A stretch of DNA of 64,000 nucleotides. Source: Baylisascaris procyonis. Lineage: Eukaryota; Nematoda; Chromadorea; Rhabditida; Ascarididae. Positions within the stretch are counted from its first letter, which is position 1, and every line of letters begins with the position of its first letter. Where the stretch lies: NCBI GenBank assembly GCA_037389465.1, contig JAZARR010000082.1, forward strand, positions 3,212,501 through 3,276,500, in the 5' to 3' direction. A program made the translations under genes and the position numbers. A model generated the notes under the pieces. It was not told where the DNA came from and did no database searches. It saw only the letters and a list, made by a program, of their open reading frames with translations. Positions 1 through 11,647 of this stretch are shown piece by piece.

Positions 1-2
1 AT

Positions 3-3000
3 GAAGTCAGGCAATGCAGTTCTTCCGATGAGTTGTTCTCGAACGATTGTGATTCTATCCTTAAACGTATTAAAAGTTCGCTCTTCTTAATCGTTTATCC
101 ATTTTATTGAATAATTTTCAACTTTTGTCATATAATCTTATCTTGTTTTTTTTTCCACGATTATATTGTCGAAATTTTGTCAACGTTTTTGTTGAGATTT
201 CATGACGATTCCAAATCAATAATTTTTTTTCTTCAAAAAGTCTCTTAGCGTCTATTGAGAGCAAAGGTATTTCCTCGCATTTACAAAATTAGGACCGAAT
301 CTATCCAACTCAAACGATAGAAAAAAAACTTCCATTCGAAAATCCTTTTTTAAAAAATTTCGTCTAAACAACGCTCCATTTATGATAATGAAGCTCTAAG
401 GCGGAAATAATTGCTCTACTATTACCGCTGATTAGATCAACCTTTAAAACTTACTAGAAAACAAGGGAGTTACTTAAAAGCGTTTTGATTTTTTTTTTGA
501 TTCGAGAAAGAATGGAATTAAAATATGCACCCAAAATGACCTTATTATTAACACCAATGATATCTTTTAAATTATTAAATCAGCTGTTTAGTTTACTAAA
601 ACTTAAGCTTGAACTTAGGCTGGAATTTTTAATTAATTTAAGATTTAGAAAAAAACTTGATTTTCATCGTGCATTTTAATGTGAATTGATAATATTAAAA
701 ATTCAGCAACAATGGATAGTGCAGAATGGAATACAAAATGTGAGCAATATTCAAATTGTGAATATCGATGTTCGATGCGTTCCGAATATGCGATCACACA
801 TAATCCTTCATCAATGCCACCCACTAATGGTGAGGTGATAAGCCTCTGTGGTCAGTTATTTATTGTAGTGATTTTTTTTTTGTTGTGTTCTTGTGAGTTA
901 ATATTTAAAAATTACACTTATTTATTTTGATGTTTGTAATTTAAATTTTCTGTTCTTTTTTTTTTGCGAAATTTTGCTTCTGTTGATATCTGTTTTGATC
1001 ACATTGTTGCAGAAATGTGACGATGAGAGTTAAACATATTATCTATGAAATTTTCTAGCGGCTGTCAAGAATAGGCGTGTGATCGCTGTAGATAGGTATC
1101 TGATCGCTGTATTTCACTATTTTATCCTCTTTCCTTCCGATTATTTTACTCTTATATTGAATAAATTTAGTTTTTTGATAATTCATTTATTCGTCTATTT
1201 ATTCACCTATAATGCCCCTATTCATCTACGATAAATTCATCGATTTGATCGCCTCATATTGATTTTAGTAACTCTTTTGTCGCGACGCATCTCTTCAGCG
1301 TTTAACAATTGCTTTCAGGTTCTGAGCGAGCTGTTGATGTACCAACAACGATGTGTTCTTTACCGCCGAGACCACCAATAAGGGTGCCAACTCGTGGAAA
1401 ACCACCATCTTCACCTAGACCACCGCCACCGGCGTATAATCCGAAGAACAATAAGGCGCCCACTAATACACCGAATAAACCTCCACCGCCTCCGTATCCG
1501 GGTCGACCTGTTGTAAGTATTTTAGACTGCATATGTTTAAAAGGTACATTTTGAAAAACTGATCTCTTTAATAGTTTCAATTCTGCAGCTGTAAAGATGG
1601 GTAGGGATGAATCGAAGAAGAAGAAGAGAAAAACCACAAACAAAATATTTTTATTTATTCTTCTAAAATGGGCTCTGCCTCTAAGCTTGATTTCATCAAA
1701 TATTTTTTCTTATAAATTTGAATATGCATTTCTCAAAAATATGTGCATCCTTTCTTCTATTATCATTTGTCGAATTTGTGTGGAATCATCATATTTATCG
1801 TTAATTTATCGTCGTTCATTTTCAACAAATTAACGTTAAGCGTCGATACGCTTGGTGCATTTGCTTTAAAAAACTATAACACAAAAAGCGATTGATACAA
1901 TTGATACAATGCAAAAGGAGAAGAGGCTATTGGAGGGTGGGGAAGGGAATTTAATAAACCTTTGCTATATCCGGCCAAACATGCTGTACTAATGGGAATT
2001 ATATGTATGGTAATTTTTTATGTAACTTCCAGCATATAAAGGAGCAGCACCACGCTTCAATATGATTTTAAAATTATCATAACTGCACAACATTACAGCA
2101 GTTCATAGTTCAAATACGTTGGTTATTGAGCATTTACTTACTATTATTACAAAAATAATTGTGCTACGATAAGCATATGATCTGGAGCTTAGTGAATACG
2201 ACTACTGTAAGTGACTATAATTACCGTAAGTAGTTGCAATTACTATGAACAAGTACAATTATTCCTAGTGATTACAACTACTGTAAGTGATTACTATTCT
2301 TGCAAATGTCTACGACTATTTCACCGTAAGTGCTAACCAATAATTTTTACACAAGAATTGGAAATAAATTCTGATTTTATATTTGTTCGCCCATTCCAAT
2401 TTCCAATTTCTCACACAAATTTTATAAACTACCCGCATAATTTCATAAAAATGTGCATTTTTTTGCGTCAAATATTGCTGAAATTCAAGATTTTACGCCC
2501 ATATCTATTCATTTTAAAAATCTCGCTATAGGCTTCAATTGAAATTAATACTAATCAAATATTCAAAGATTGAGAAACAAACAATTAGCATATATCAGCA
2601 CTTTACAAACTGCAACTTGGAAGTCTTGTATTATTTATGCAATGATAAAAGTATTTTCGTTTTTAATGTATATTGGAGTGCTCTACAAAAAATCCTATTA
2701 GTAACGTTAATGTAATCGATTTTTTAATTGATCGGGTTTATCTAATGGAATTTAAGTTGGTAGCGAAACCCATTTTTTCCATTATGTTTGTCAAGTATCA
2801 TAGTGAAAATTTTCAACAGTAAGTAGTAATATTACTTTAATCTCTAAGCAATAAGCCGTTTCGTTAATATTGATGATAACTTCATTTACTGCTGTTTAAT
2901 CATAGCCTACTATTACTATTAATTAATAGCTTACGCAGTTGATTACTTTTAATATTATTCTTATTACGAATCATACCTTTTTAAAGACTCCATCAAATGG

Positions 3001-3205
3001 TATCGATTTTGCCCCCAAAGATTCTTCAACGCCAAAAAGTGATCGAGAATGTGGTTCGACGTCGGTGGTCGGCGAAGGACAGCGTCGTGAAGTGATTCGT
3101 GATAAAGAGGAACGACAAGAGAAAGCGATGAGCGTTTACGAGAATGTCGAAAATAATGAGGCAAGAAACGAGAGTACAGTTTGGTACGAGTATGGATGTG
3201 TTTGA
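3..3205 (+). CDS. 3' part of a single-pass membrane protein gene with Cys-rich ectodomain and proline-rich tail (5' end outside window)
   Basis: Exons read as 3-66, 707-892 (or 707-829), 1319-1512 and 2987-3205, with the stop at 3203-3205. All joins match in phase (1, 1, 0). The first two exons give a Cys-rich stretch (CSSSDELFSNDC, then CEQYSNCEYRC). Using the donor at 893 (GTGAGT), exon 2 ends in a hydrophobic segment LFIVVIFFLLCSC that can span a membrane. Exon 3 encodes a proline-rich tail (PPRPPIRVP, SPRPPPPAYNP, KPPPPPYPGRP) of the kind that binds SH3 or WW domains. Exon 4 is charged and ends ...NESTVWYEYGCV, with a YEN motif that resembles a Grb2-type SH2 site once phosphorylated. Such a layout fits a type I receptor or an ADAM-like protein, but I see no domain that identifies the family. 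The start lies upstream of the window. Exon structure is fairly secure; the function is unknown. Confidence 0.65.
830..892 (+). other. Alternatively spliced segment encoding the membrane span
   Basis: Two donors lie in the same phase: AATG|GTGAGG at 829/830 and CTT|GTGAGT at 892/893. Both leave one codon base, and both join in frame to the exon at 1319. The 63-nt difference encodes almost the whole hydrophobic segment. Use of the first donor would give a form without a membrane anchor. Whether both are used is an inference. Confidence 0.4.
1513..2986 (+). other. Intron with a cluster of GTAAGT motifs
   Basis: Intron between the proline-rich exon and the last exon of the left-edge gene. At about 2207-2331 a loosely repeated sequence contains four copies of GTAAGT (near 2207, 2226, 2283 and 2325), each equal to an optimal 5' splice site, in units resembling ACTACTGTAAGTGATTA. 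I see no coding sequence here beyond a 3' extension of the upstream reading frame. Confidence 0.4.
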
Positions 3206-5020
3206 ACTGTATCGAAACATTTCCAAACTATTAAAATTCCATTTTAAAATTTATGCAAGAATAGAATTTTGAAATCTGATTTACTTAATGTAAGAATGAA
3301 ACTTAAAAACCAAATTTACTTGAAAGGCTACGTGGATCTAAAAAGTTACGCCTCCATAATCTAAATTCACAAGACCTTCTTCCTTTGTTCCTTCCCCCGA
3401 AAAACAATTCAAGGAAATGTGCTGAAATTCTAGTCGCCTTTTACGGTGTGGAAAACTTGCCTCAAAAGATGCCAGATAAATTCGCTCACAGATTTCATTG
3501 GAGCGTTTTCTTTGCAACAGTTCATGAGATAAGACGCATGATACTCAAGAAAAAACCCTACACATCCACGGCAAATTGGAGGGGAGGAAAGAGGGAATGG
3601 GGCTGCGCTGCCATTTCTTTTGCAATTTGGTTATTGGTTGCACAGAGCGCCTTATAAAAAAAAGAAACTAAATTCGAAAGCTTTCATATAATTCATATCT
3701 TTCCGGAAAGCATCTACGTTTTTTATAAAAATACCATATCATAGAGGAAGTTTAGTGTCCTATGAATATGAAAATACTCCATTTGAAATTAAGCTGCATT
3801 TAGCCTTCGATCAAAAAAACATCTCAAAATATTTTTTTCCGATGTTTCTTTAGTTGTTGTATTCTCTATGCATTTCTGAGGTTCTTTGTCGAATTCGTTT
3901 CACAACTGAAAGTGCTCATGAATCTTTCAGCATTCTAGGTTCTTTCTCTCTCTCTCAAAAAAAAAATTTTTTTTCTGATATTTTCATATTTTATTAATCA
4001 AAATTATCGAGGGTTTTCTATTTGACGTTATACGGTGGATTTTCAACTCATATAATTGATGGTGCATAATATTGGTTATGCATTATTTTGCTTTGTGAAA
4101 CGATTCTTGCAATCAGTCATTTGTGTGCAGCTCACTGCCACTATTATAAATGAGTATCGTAACGGTCTCTTCATATTGTGATGTCCTCTTATATAGTTCA
4201 TTTCTTGAGTTGTTTTCTATCCAATGACTTACGATTCTTTCAAGTAGAGCACCGAAAGGTAAATATGTCTCGGTGACTGGCATATTTCGAAGGGAACTAT
4301 TATGGAGGAGGAGGAGGGAAGAGAATGATTGGCGCATCATTAATAAAGGGGTTATCACCTGGGGTTCGTCACTAAGAAGAAGTTCATCAAGGGGGTTATC
4401 CTCAGAGGGAGGGGTCATCGCTAATGGAGGGGTCATCATCATTAACGACGGTCATTAGGGTGATGGTCATTATCAGTTCACTTGGCAGTTTGCACAGCCA
4501 ATCTTATCTCCATACCTCAATATTTAGGTTAGGTTTATGATCCTAGCCGGTCTTTTTAACCGAATAATTCAAATATTAAGTAAATCATCGATGTATCATT
4601 CTTCGCTCTGAAAACGTTAATTTTCTTTCTTGACCTTGGCTATTTTATTAGGTCAGTTATATAAACATTTTTTATTGATTGCAATAAGTTTTGAACTAAT
4701 TGGAACATATCTAAATTACTTTAATATTTGTAATAAATACTAAAGATTATTTAAAGCTATAAATGTTACTTAGTGATTTATTATGGAATATTCTCATTGG
4801 CGAATGTATAACACATTGCTGTTACTTAATCTCAGAACAATCTATAATTTGTATCTCTCATAAGTTTTCAACAATGACACAAATCTCCTAAGTCATTTAA
4901 TGATCAAATTTCGTTTACCATGTGAATTTCGTTACAATGCGGCAATAAAGTTATTTACTGCATATTTGCATATCTTCTACATTGTGTAAAAACAAGTTAA
5001 TATTTGCATATTTTTTTTGT
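3206..5020. other. No supported gene; intergenic
   Basis: Open frames at 3385-3657 (plus) and 4113-4442 (minus) are of a length expected by chance in DNA this AT-rich, and neither shows a convincing splice pattern or family resemblance. Near 4340-4450 a short GGGGTCATC-type imperfect repeat accounts for the odd composition of the minus-strand frame. Confidence 0.5.
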
Positions 5021-5024
5021 TAGA

Positions 5025-6310
5025 ATGAGTAGTAGATCAAACCATGGTAGATCAAATAATAAGCAGTAGGTTCGATCCACCATAGTAGTTCAACAGTGAT
5101 ACATCAAACTTTAGAGGATCAAATATCATTGGTAGATCGAACCATGGTAGATCAAATGACAGCAGCAGGTTTCATCTACCATAGTAGCTGGAGTGTTATG
5201 GTACACCAGACCAAGGCAGATCAAATATCAGTGCTAGATCAAGCCATGGTGAACCAAATATCAGTGGTATATCAAACTTTGGAAGAATAAATGGCAGCAG
5301 CAGGTTTCGTCTACCATGGTAGATCAAATATCAGTTGCACATCAAGCCATCGCAGGTCAAATATCAGTAGCAGATCAAACCACGATAGGTCAAATGGCAC
5401 TGGCAGGTTTCATCTATCATGGCAGATCAAATGTTAGTCGTAGAACAGACAATGGTAGGTCAAATGGCAGTGACAAGTTTCACCTACCGTGGTAGATGGA
5501 ATGTTATGGTAGATCAGACCAAAGTAGATCAAATATCAGCTGCATATCAAGCCATGGTAGATCAAATATCAGTAGTAGATCAAGCCATAGTAGATCAAGT
5601 ATCAGTGGTAGGTTAAGCCACGGTGCGTCAAATATGATTGGGAGATCAACCCGTGGTGGACCAAGTGGGCAGTAGCACGCTTGATCTACCATTGTAAATC
5701 AAATTTTAGCGGCGGATCAGATCGTGGTAGATCAAATGGCAGCAGCAGGTTTGAGCTATCATTGTAGACGAAATGTTAGCGCTGGATCAGACGATAATAG
5801 ATCAAATACCAGTGGCAGATCAAGCTATGCCAGATCAAATGTCATTGGTAGATCAAGCCATTTTCGATTAAATATCGTGTTAGATGAACGCACGGTAGAC
5901 AAAATATCAGTGGTAGATCAAGTCATGGTATGTGCAGTGTCTGTAGCACGTTTGATCTCCCATGATAGATCACATGCCAGTGGCAGGTCAGAACATGGTA
6001 GAAGTATCCGTTGTGGATCAAGCCATTAAGATCAAATATCAGTGGTAGGTCAAACCACGGCAGATGTCAGTGGCAAATTTGATCTACCATTGTAGATCAA
6101 ATGTTAATGGAGGACGGTTATCAGTGGTAGACCGAACCCTGCTAGATCGAACGGCAGTAGCAGGTTTGGTCTGCCATGGTAGATCATATGGCAGTAGAAG
6201 GCCCGATCTAGCATGGTAGATCGAACGTTAGTGGTAGATCAGACTATATCAGATCAAATACCAGTGGAAGATCAAGCCATGGTAGATTAAGCTATGTTAA
6301 ATCACTTTTG
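5025..6310. repeat. 33-bp degenerate minisatellite (GTAGATCAA family)
   Basis: About 1.3 kb of imperfect tandem units. The clearest unit, near 5550-5600, reads in one frame as MVDQISVVDQA (11 codons, 33 bp) and is itself built of two related halves, each containing GTAGATCAA. Variant units carry ATCAAACCATGG, GGCAGCAGCAGGTTT and GATCTACCAT, the last being an inverted version of the same core. Frames are broken throughout, so this is a satellite and not a coding repeat. The GATC content is very high. Confidence 0.85.
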
Positions 6311-6489
6311 TTAAATCAAGCATTTTTTATGTTCTTTCCATCGGTGTTCAGCGTTTGCTATATGCTGTTGATTTAATAGTGCGGTTTTAGGTGGCAATAT
6401 TTGTTTAGATTATGTTACATGCTTTGATTAAGATATCATTACAACATGGATGCCGCATAAAGTTATATAAAAAGCGCTATAAATATACA

Positions 6490-6576
6490 TGAATAAACAA
6501 ATAAATAAATAAATAAATGTAAAATAAATAAACATATATGTGTGCATGCATACATGTATTTGATCATTTATCTACT

Positions 6577-6611
<35 letters not shown>

Positions 6612-6620
6612 TTTCTATTT
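6490..6620. repeat. Tetranucleotide microsatellites (AAAT)n and (TTTA)n
   Basis: An AAAT run at about 6497-6520 is followed by a TTTA run at about 6566-6616. Together they form an imperfect inverted pair around a short spacer. The tyrosine/leucine-rich open frame at 6542-6784 is a by-product of this repeat. Confidence 0.8.
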
Positions 6621-8566
6621 ACTTATTTGCATTTATATCTGCACTTATATTTATGTTTGTATTTATATTTATGCTTGAAATCATATTCATGTCTATATTT
6701 ATGTTATTTTTAGATTTATATTTATCTTCATTTGCAAAGTTATTTTTTGATATTAGCTTGCTGGTCTTCTGCCTCTCCGAGTAACCTCTAACTCTGTGAT
6801 TTCTTCGCTACATCGGCTGGCTTCCACGCCTGCTTATTAAATGCTTGAAAATGCTGATATCCTTTTCAATTCATGAGCGTGATCGATTTGCACTTTCGAA
6901 TACGGTTGCTAGACTTCGGTTTCCATCCTCATTCTTAGCTTACACTCTTATTAATGCTATTGACTTGTTGTATCGAGCCGTTCATGTGCGTGATCGCGAA
7001 ATCTGCTTATCATAAGACTCTCTTACTTCCACCTAAAATACCTCACCCTGAGATACTGTACCCGCGTAGCTGGGCTATAACACCTAGATTCTCTTCTTAT
7101 TTCAATAGTAGCAGAGATAAACTTTCTGTGACAAGCTCTAACGAAGCTGTGACACAATTGTTGCGGAATTCCAAAGCCATAAGGCATATTGATGGTGTAA
7201 CACCTCCCCATTCTTGCCTTGAAGCCTTCCGCTTTAACGAACCGCATCATGAGGCGTCTGTCTGCGCGCATATACGTGTTTTTATGTTTATTTGCATGTT
7301 TAAGTCTCAGTCTCATGTTGTGTTTAAGTCTCATAAATTACCTAATAGCTTATTAAACTGTTCCTCAAGTGAGCAATGTGCATAATCGCATATCATGCCA
7401 ACTATAGTGGCACATTACATCATCTGTTGAGAATAATTGAATGTTTTCTTAGTAACTAAAAGTTTAGAGGCGTCGAAACTAAATAAGTCAGATATTGCGG
7501 AATTGTGCATCACAGGTAACTAAGGTGAGGAAAGACCTATTCATTAATAGATTGACAACTGCTTTGGTGGTATTGATGTGTTTCATGTTTCTTTTTTAGC
7601 CATCTCATAAGTTCCGACAACAAGCTGTCTTTTTGATATACTCATTAAACCCTGAGGATACAGATTTGTTCATGTTGTTTATAAAGCGAATATGTGTGTG
7701 AGGTCTTTTTGAAACGTTCATACGGTGGTCTCGCATGCTAATTTTATGGTCGCAGTTATTGTTTAAAATGCTAAAGAAATTATGTCATAGAGCAGTTTAG
7801 TTTTACCCTAAAATTTCGATAACAATCTTTTCATGGATGATGATCTATTTTTTTAGTTATAGATCTTTAAATACGCTATGAAGTTTTTTAATTGAATTGT
7901 CTTTTATAACCAATTGAGTATTGAGGAAGGCAAGGTTTTGATCAGTTTTTTTGCAATGCGATGCATGCTAAACAAGCTGATCAGATTGAGCAATGTTTCA
8001 TTTTTTTTTTACTCTACTTTACTACATAATGGCAGGCGTACTATTAATCTTTATACTTCTCGTGAGAAATTACCTTTATCACTAACTATTCGAAATGTAT
8101 TTCATAGTATTTCGTTGTAATGTTGTTGTTTATTTTCGAAATAGATTTTCGTTGTTTTGTTCAAGACATATGCCGGTAAAATAAAAATAGGCGGCTGACG
8201 TATCGCTCTTCCAGACTTTTCTTTAATCCAGCTATTATGAGTTATGATTAGTGTTCCTTCGGGATTTCTTTAGAAGAGAAACGTAGAGGTTATAGGCTGC
8301 AAGCGAAGGAAGCCTTATCTATGCCAAAATAACCTATAGAGATTTACAGGCTGGCTCGATCCTTCTGCTTTTTATTACCAACTGAACGGCTTAGGAATGT
8401 GAGAGGTAAAAAAGGTTCCGACATGCTACAATGAAATTTTTATGAGAACACTATGTGTTACTCTATTATTTTTCGCCACTTGAAATCACTGCATATGTCG
8501 AAATTCACTGGAGATTGAACCTAACCTTTATAGGCTAGCTCTAGCTCGATCTTTCTGCTAGAGAAA
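6621..8566. other. No supported gene; upstream of the secreted-protein gene
   Basis: Overlapping opposed open frames at 6954-7385 and 7023-7334 have no recognisable product or splice context. A short sequence near 8340-8375 (AGGCTGGCTCGATC...TTCTGCT) recurs in altered form at 8533-8561 (AGGCTAGCTCTAGCTCGATC), just before the start codon of the next gene, so this looks like a small local duplication. Confidence 0.4.
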
Positions 8567-10780
8567 ATGTCCGAACATATGAGTCGAATGATATTTGGAG
8601 TATTGTTCTTGGTGGCATCGTGTCCAGCAATGTTTTCACACTTCACACCTTCCCAATTAATCAAGGAGTATATGCGCCGAACGAAAAGTGCTGCTACGCT
8701 CACGCGCTCACTGTACGATACTTCCACTGGGGTCGCCGAAATGATCGAGGTGAGATCAACGAGAATCCTTCACCAATAACAGCCTAATATCTCAATAATT
8801 TTGCTTTTGTCCATTCGACCTCAGCAATCAGCAAATCAACCGTTGTGTAGACTATATAATTTGTGCCGAACTGGGTGAAACGACTTCTGTGAGATTAAGA
8901 CCTTGTTTGCAGATCAATACTATTCCTCAAGATTGACTTTCCAATAGATCATTGTGTGACAGTAAAAAGTCGCAACAATGTTTAAGAGTTCGAGGTGCTG
9001 GCCTCGACGAAAATTCAAATGATTGCCCATTCAATACTCTCATTCAAGCACTGAACGCAGTTAACTACTATATTCATTGGATTATTTGGAAGATGCCTAA
9101 TGGATGCGGTATTGCGGCCTTGTAGTAAATCAATAAAGAAACTGGCAAAGGAGATGGAAATTTATGCGCTTTTGCATTTCGCTAACGTGACTAATGCCGC
9201 ATAGTTTCATAAATTACCTGCAAGCAATAAAACATACCATACAGTGTTTCCATATTAAGATATCGCATCAATCACTCTTACAAATCTTCTTGAGAAGATC
9301 CATAATTTCATGGCTTGAATGACCAACTGAAATAAAATGGAAACTCGACCAGTCCGGAACGCATGCAAATTTCTTCATATTAATTTTCAGTGGAGTTTAT
9401 AGATCAATTTGAAAAACGGCATTGAGATTCAAATCATGGCAACTGTTAAAACCTTAAATTTTGCAACTCTAGCCTCAATGACACTCAGATGAAAATACCG
9501 GGCAAATAGACTCGATGATGACATAGTTCTTTATAAATGCAAATTCGCGTAAAACCATTAAGCCAACAAGTCAAAGTTTGCCAAAATACTTAACAATATG
9601 CTTTTAACAGAAACGGCTAGATTCTGAGCCAAAAGTTTGTCTTCAAACCTAATCCACAAAGTTTGAAAGAATTTGATTTACCGATTTAAAAATATTCAAC
9701 AACTTGTCCAGAACAGAACAAATCGCTAATTGAAGGTCTCTAGCCACCTTCTGGTAAAGAATACAACCACTACAATGGACGCACATATTAGTATATATAC
9801 CAACATGATTTCACCATTATACTGCTCTACGGAACTTGCAAGAGTGGATGAAAGTTCAATACCTAGAACAATGAGAGCTTTGTTAACATTTTCATGGAGA
9901 GAATTATTTCTGAAAGTTGGTTGACGAGTCTAGAAGAGAAATATCAATACTCAAAAGCTGAGCAATCGATTCAGTTAAATTTAGCTAGAACTATGGTATA
10001 ATTGGGCGATTGTTGTGGACACTGCTTAGTTATGAAGAGTTTCTTAATTGGCACTTCAGCATGCTTTCATTATGTAACTTTCTATGAATCGGATGAGAGG
10101 TATTATGTGTGCATCCCTTCCTATCTTACAGCTTGTTTGTATGAACATAGCCAAAGTTTGCCCCATTCTTTTTTTGCAAGATCGATCGATGAAGTTCTGT
10201 GTTTTATATTCGGTAAATATAACATGGAGGAGGATGAATGCTGGGCTAAATGACATAATAAGACATTTTTGCACCATCGCTAAATCAAATCCCCATTTAT
10301 TACTAAAAAATATTACTGTCTTAGTATATAAGTATCGTTTTCAGTCGTGTGCATCGTACCTGGATGTGAAAGCTTGCGAGAGACGTGCAAAGATACTGAA
10401 TGCTATGCATATGCGTAAACACGACAGGGAAACTCTACGTAACAAAGCACGTGCTATGTTGGGCGTTAATGGTATGGTATATCGAATTTGCATTCAAAAC
10501 CTATCTCAATGAAGTTTTGAAGAAGTACACAGTGGATCTAAGTGTGCACAATATGCATTCGAAACTCGCTTTCAATTAGAGACATCTAAATAGGTGCTGA
10601 TCAAAAAAAAAAAATCTCTTTATAATCAATGTAGCACTGTTTCTTCTGCATATCGTTCTGCTACATGAAAAGCTAGCTTTCGTCTATGTAATCCGCGCAT
10701 TATCTAGAACGATTAGGCATTATTCCGCGAGAGTAACTTGAGGGTTTGGAGAACCGTTTGATCAGTAAATTCACACACAT

Positions 10781-10827
<47 letters not shown>

Positions 10828-11448
10828 TGTTTGGAGCGTGGAAGTTCGGATTCCATTTGAAGATGAGATTTGTCCTCACCAAGTCACTACAATGTGTAAC
10901 ATATAGTAATATAACTTCGAATAATCTCAGCAGAATGATGTAAAGTATGCATCTTGGTGTCAAGTTAGTTTTATGTAATGTTTGTATATTTATAGTTGTG
11001 TCCCTTTAAGGAAAATAATTTGTCATTGCTATGGTTCCTTTAGAGCAATCCGACAATCACATGAATGCCACGGTTGGTTTGGTTTCTCTTCTTCGTATGT
11101 CGCCAAGTATGGCCGAGACTTCATTGCCAAAGAACAACTATGAACTGAAGATGAAAGATGTGGCGAGCACACTCAGATTAAAAAAGTATCAGTTTTTCCC
11201 ATCTGAGTTCTTCCTTTTAATAGTGATTTCGGTTCATTACTCTCAGCCGAAACATTTTTTCGTTCTTGCACATACTTTTTCATCCAATATCTTTACAAAT
11301 AATTCTATTCAGATTTCTCTGAATTCATTATAGCGATCTGAGACAGTGACTGGAATATTTCAGATTGGATGCTTATTGAGCAATATACTTATTGAACAAT
11401 ATAAGTTGCCCTGAAATCCGACTCATGAGTATGAATAACCCATATAAA

Positions 11449-11511
<63 letters not shown>

Positions 11512-11647
11512 AAACGTATGTACATGCACCTTGTAATAAGTAGACAGGTTCCAGTTAGTATATCAATGAATATTACCCTCCTGTTTCAGCAAGAACGCAA
11601 TAGCAGCGATGCAATCGTGGTTCTGCACAACGACTTTGTTCTGCTGA
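8567..11647 (+). CDS. Small putatively secreted or membrane-anchored protein, unknown family (four exons)
   Basis: Exons 8567-8749, 10345-10471, 11044-11185 and 11590-11647 join with matching phases (0, 1, 2) and sum to 510 nt, or 169 residues. The start at 8567 (MSEHMSRM) is followed by a hydrophobic signal-like stretch, IFGVLFLVASCPAMF; two further in-frame ATGs (8579, 8588) could also serve. After it comes a helical, basic region (QLIKEYMRRTKSAATLTRS). Exon 2 is rich in charged residues (SCASYLDVKACERRAKILN, MRKHDRETLRNKARAM) and exon 3 continues with NATVGLVSLLRM and an NNYELKMKD helix. The first three exons are well supported by TTTTCAG and CCTTTAG acceptors and by GTGAGA and GTATGG donors. 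The last join uses a weaker donor (GTATCA), and the exon at 11590 is also open in another frame (QERNSSDAIVVLHNDF...), so the C-terminus is uncertain. I do not recognise the family. Confidence 0.6.
10785..10824. repeat. (TA)n microsatellite
   Basis: About 40 bp of alternating TA inside the intron between exons 2 and 3 of the secreted-protein gene. Confidence 0.95.
11452..11506. repeat. (AT)n microsatellite
   Basis: About 55 bp of alternating AT in the last intron of the secreted-protein gene, flanked on both sides by short ATCAT/ATGAT inverted ends. Confidence 0.95.

Noticed and set aside
1302..1643. Gly-rich minus-strand frame
   Set aside because: It is the antisense shadow of the proline-rich exon at 1319-1512, which has proper splice sites and matching phases.
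4113..4442. Pro/Leu-rich minus-strand frame of 109 codons
   Set aside because: Its N-terminal part translates a GGGGTCATC-type imperfect repeat. No acceptor, donor or partner exon was found.
5025..6310. CRISPR-like array or repeat protein
   Set aside because: Units are contiguous and degenerate, with no unique spacers of constant size, and all frames are broken. It is a minisatellite.
6954..7385. Long overlapping opposed open frames (143 and 103 codons)
   Set aside because: Length is within chance expectation for this composition. There is no splice context, no motif and no family resemblance on either strand.
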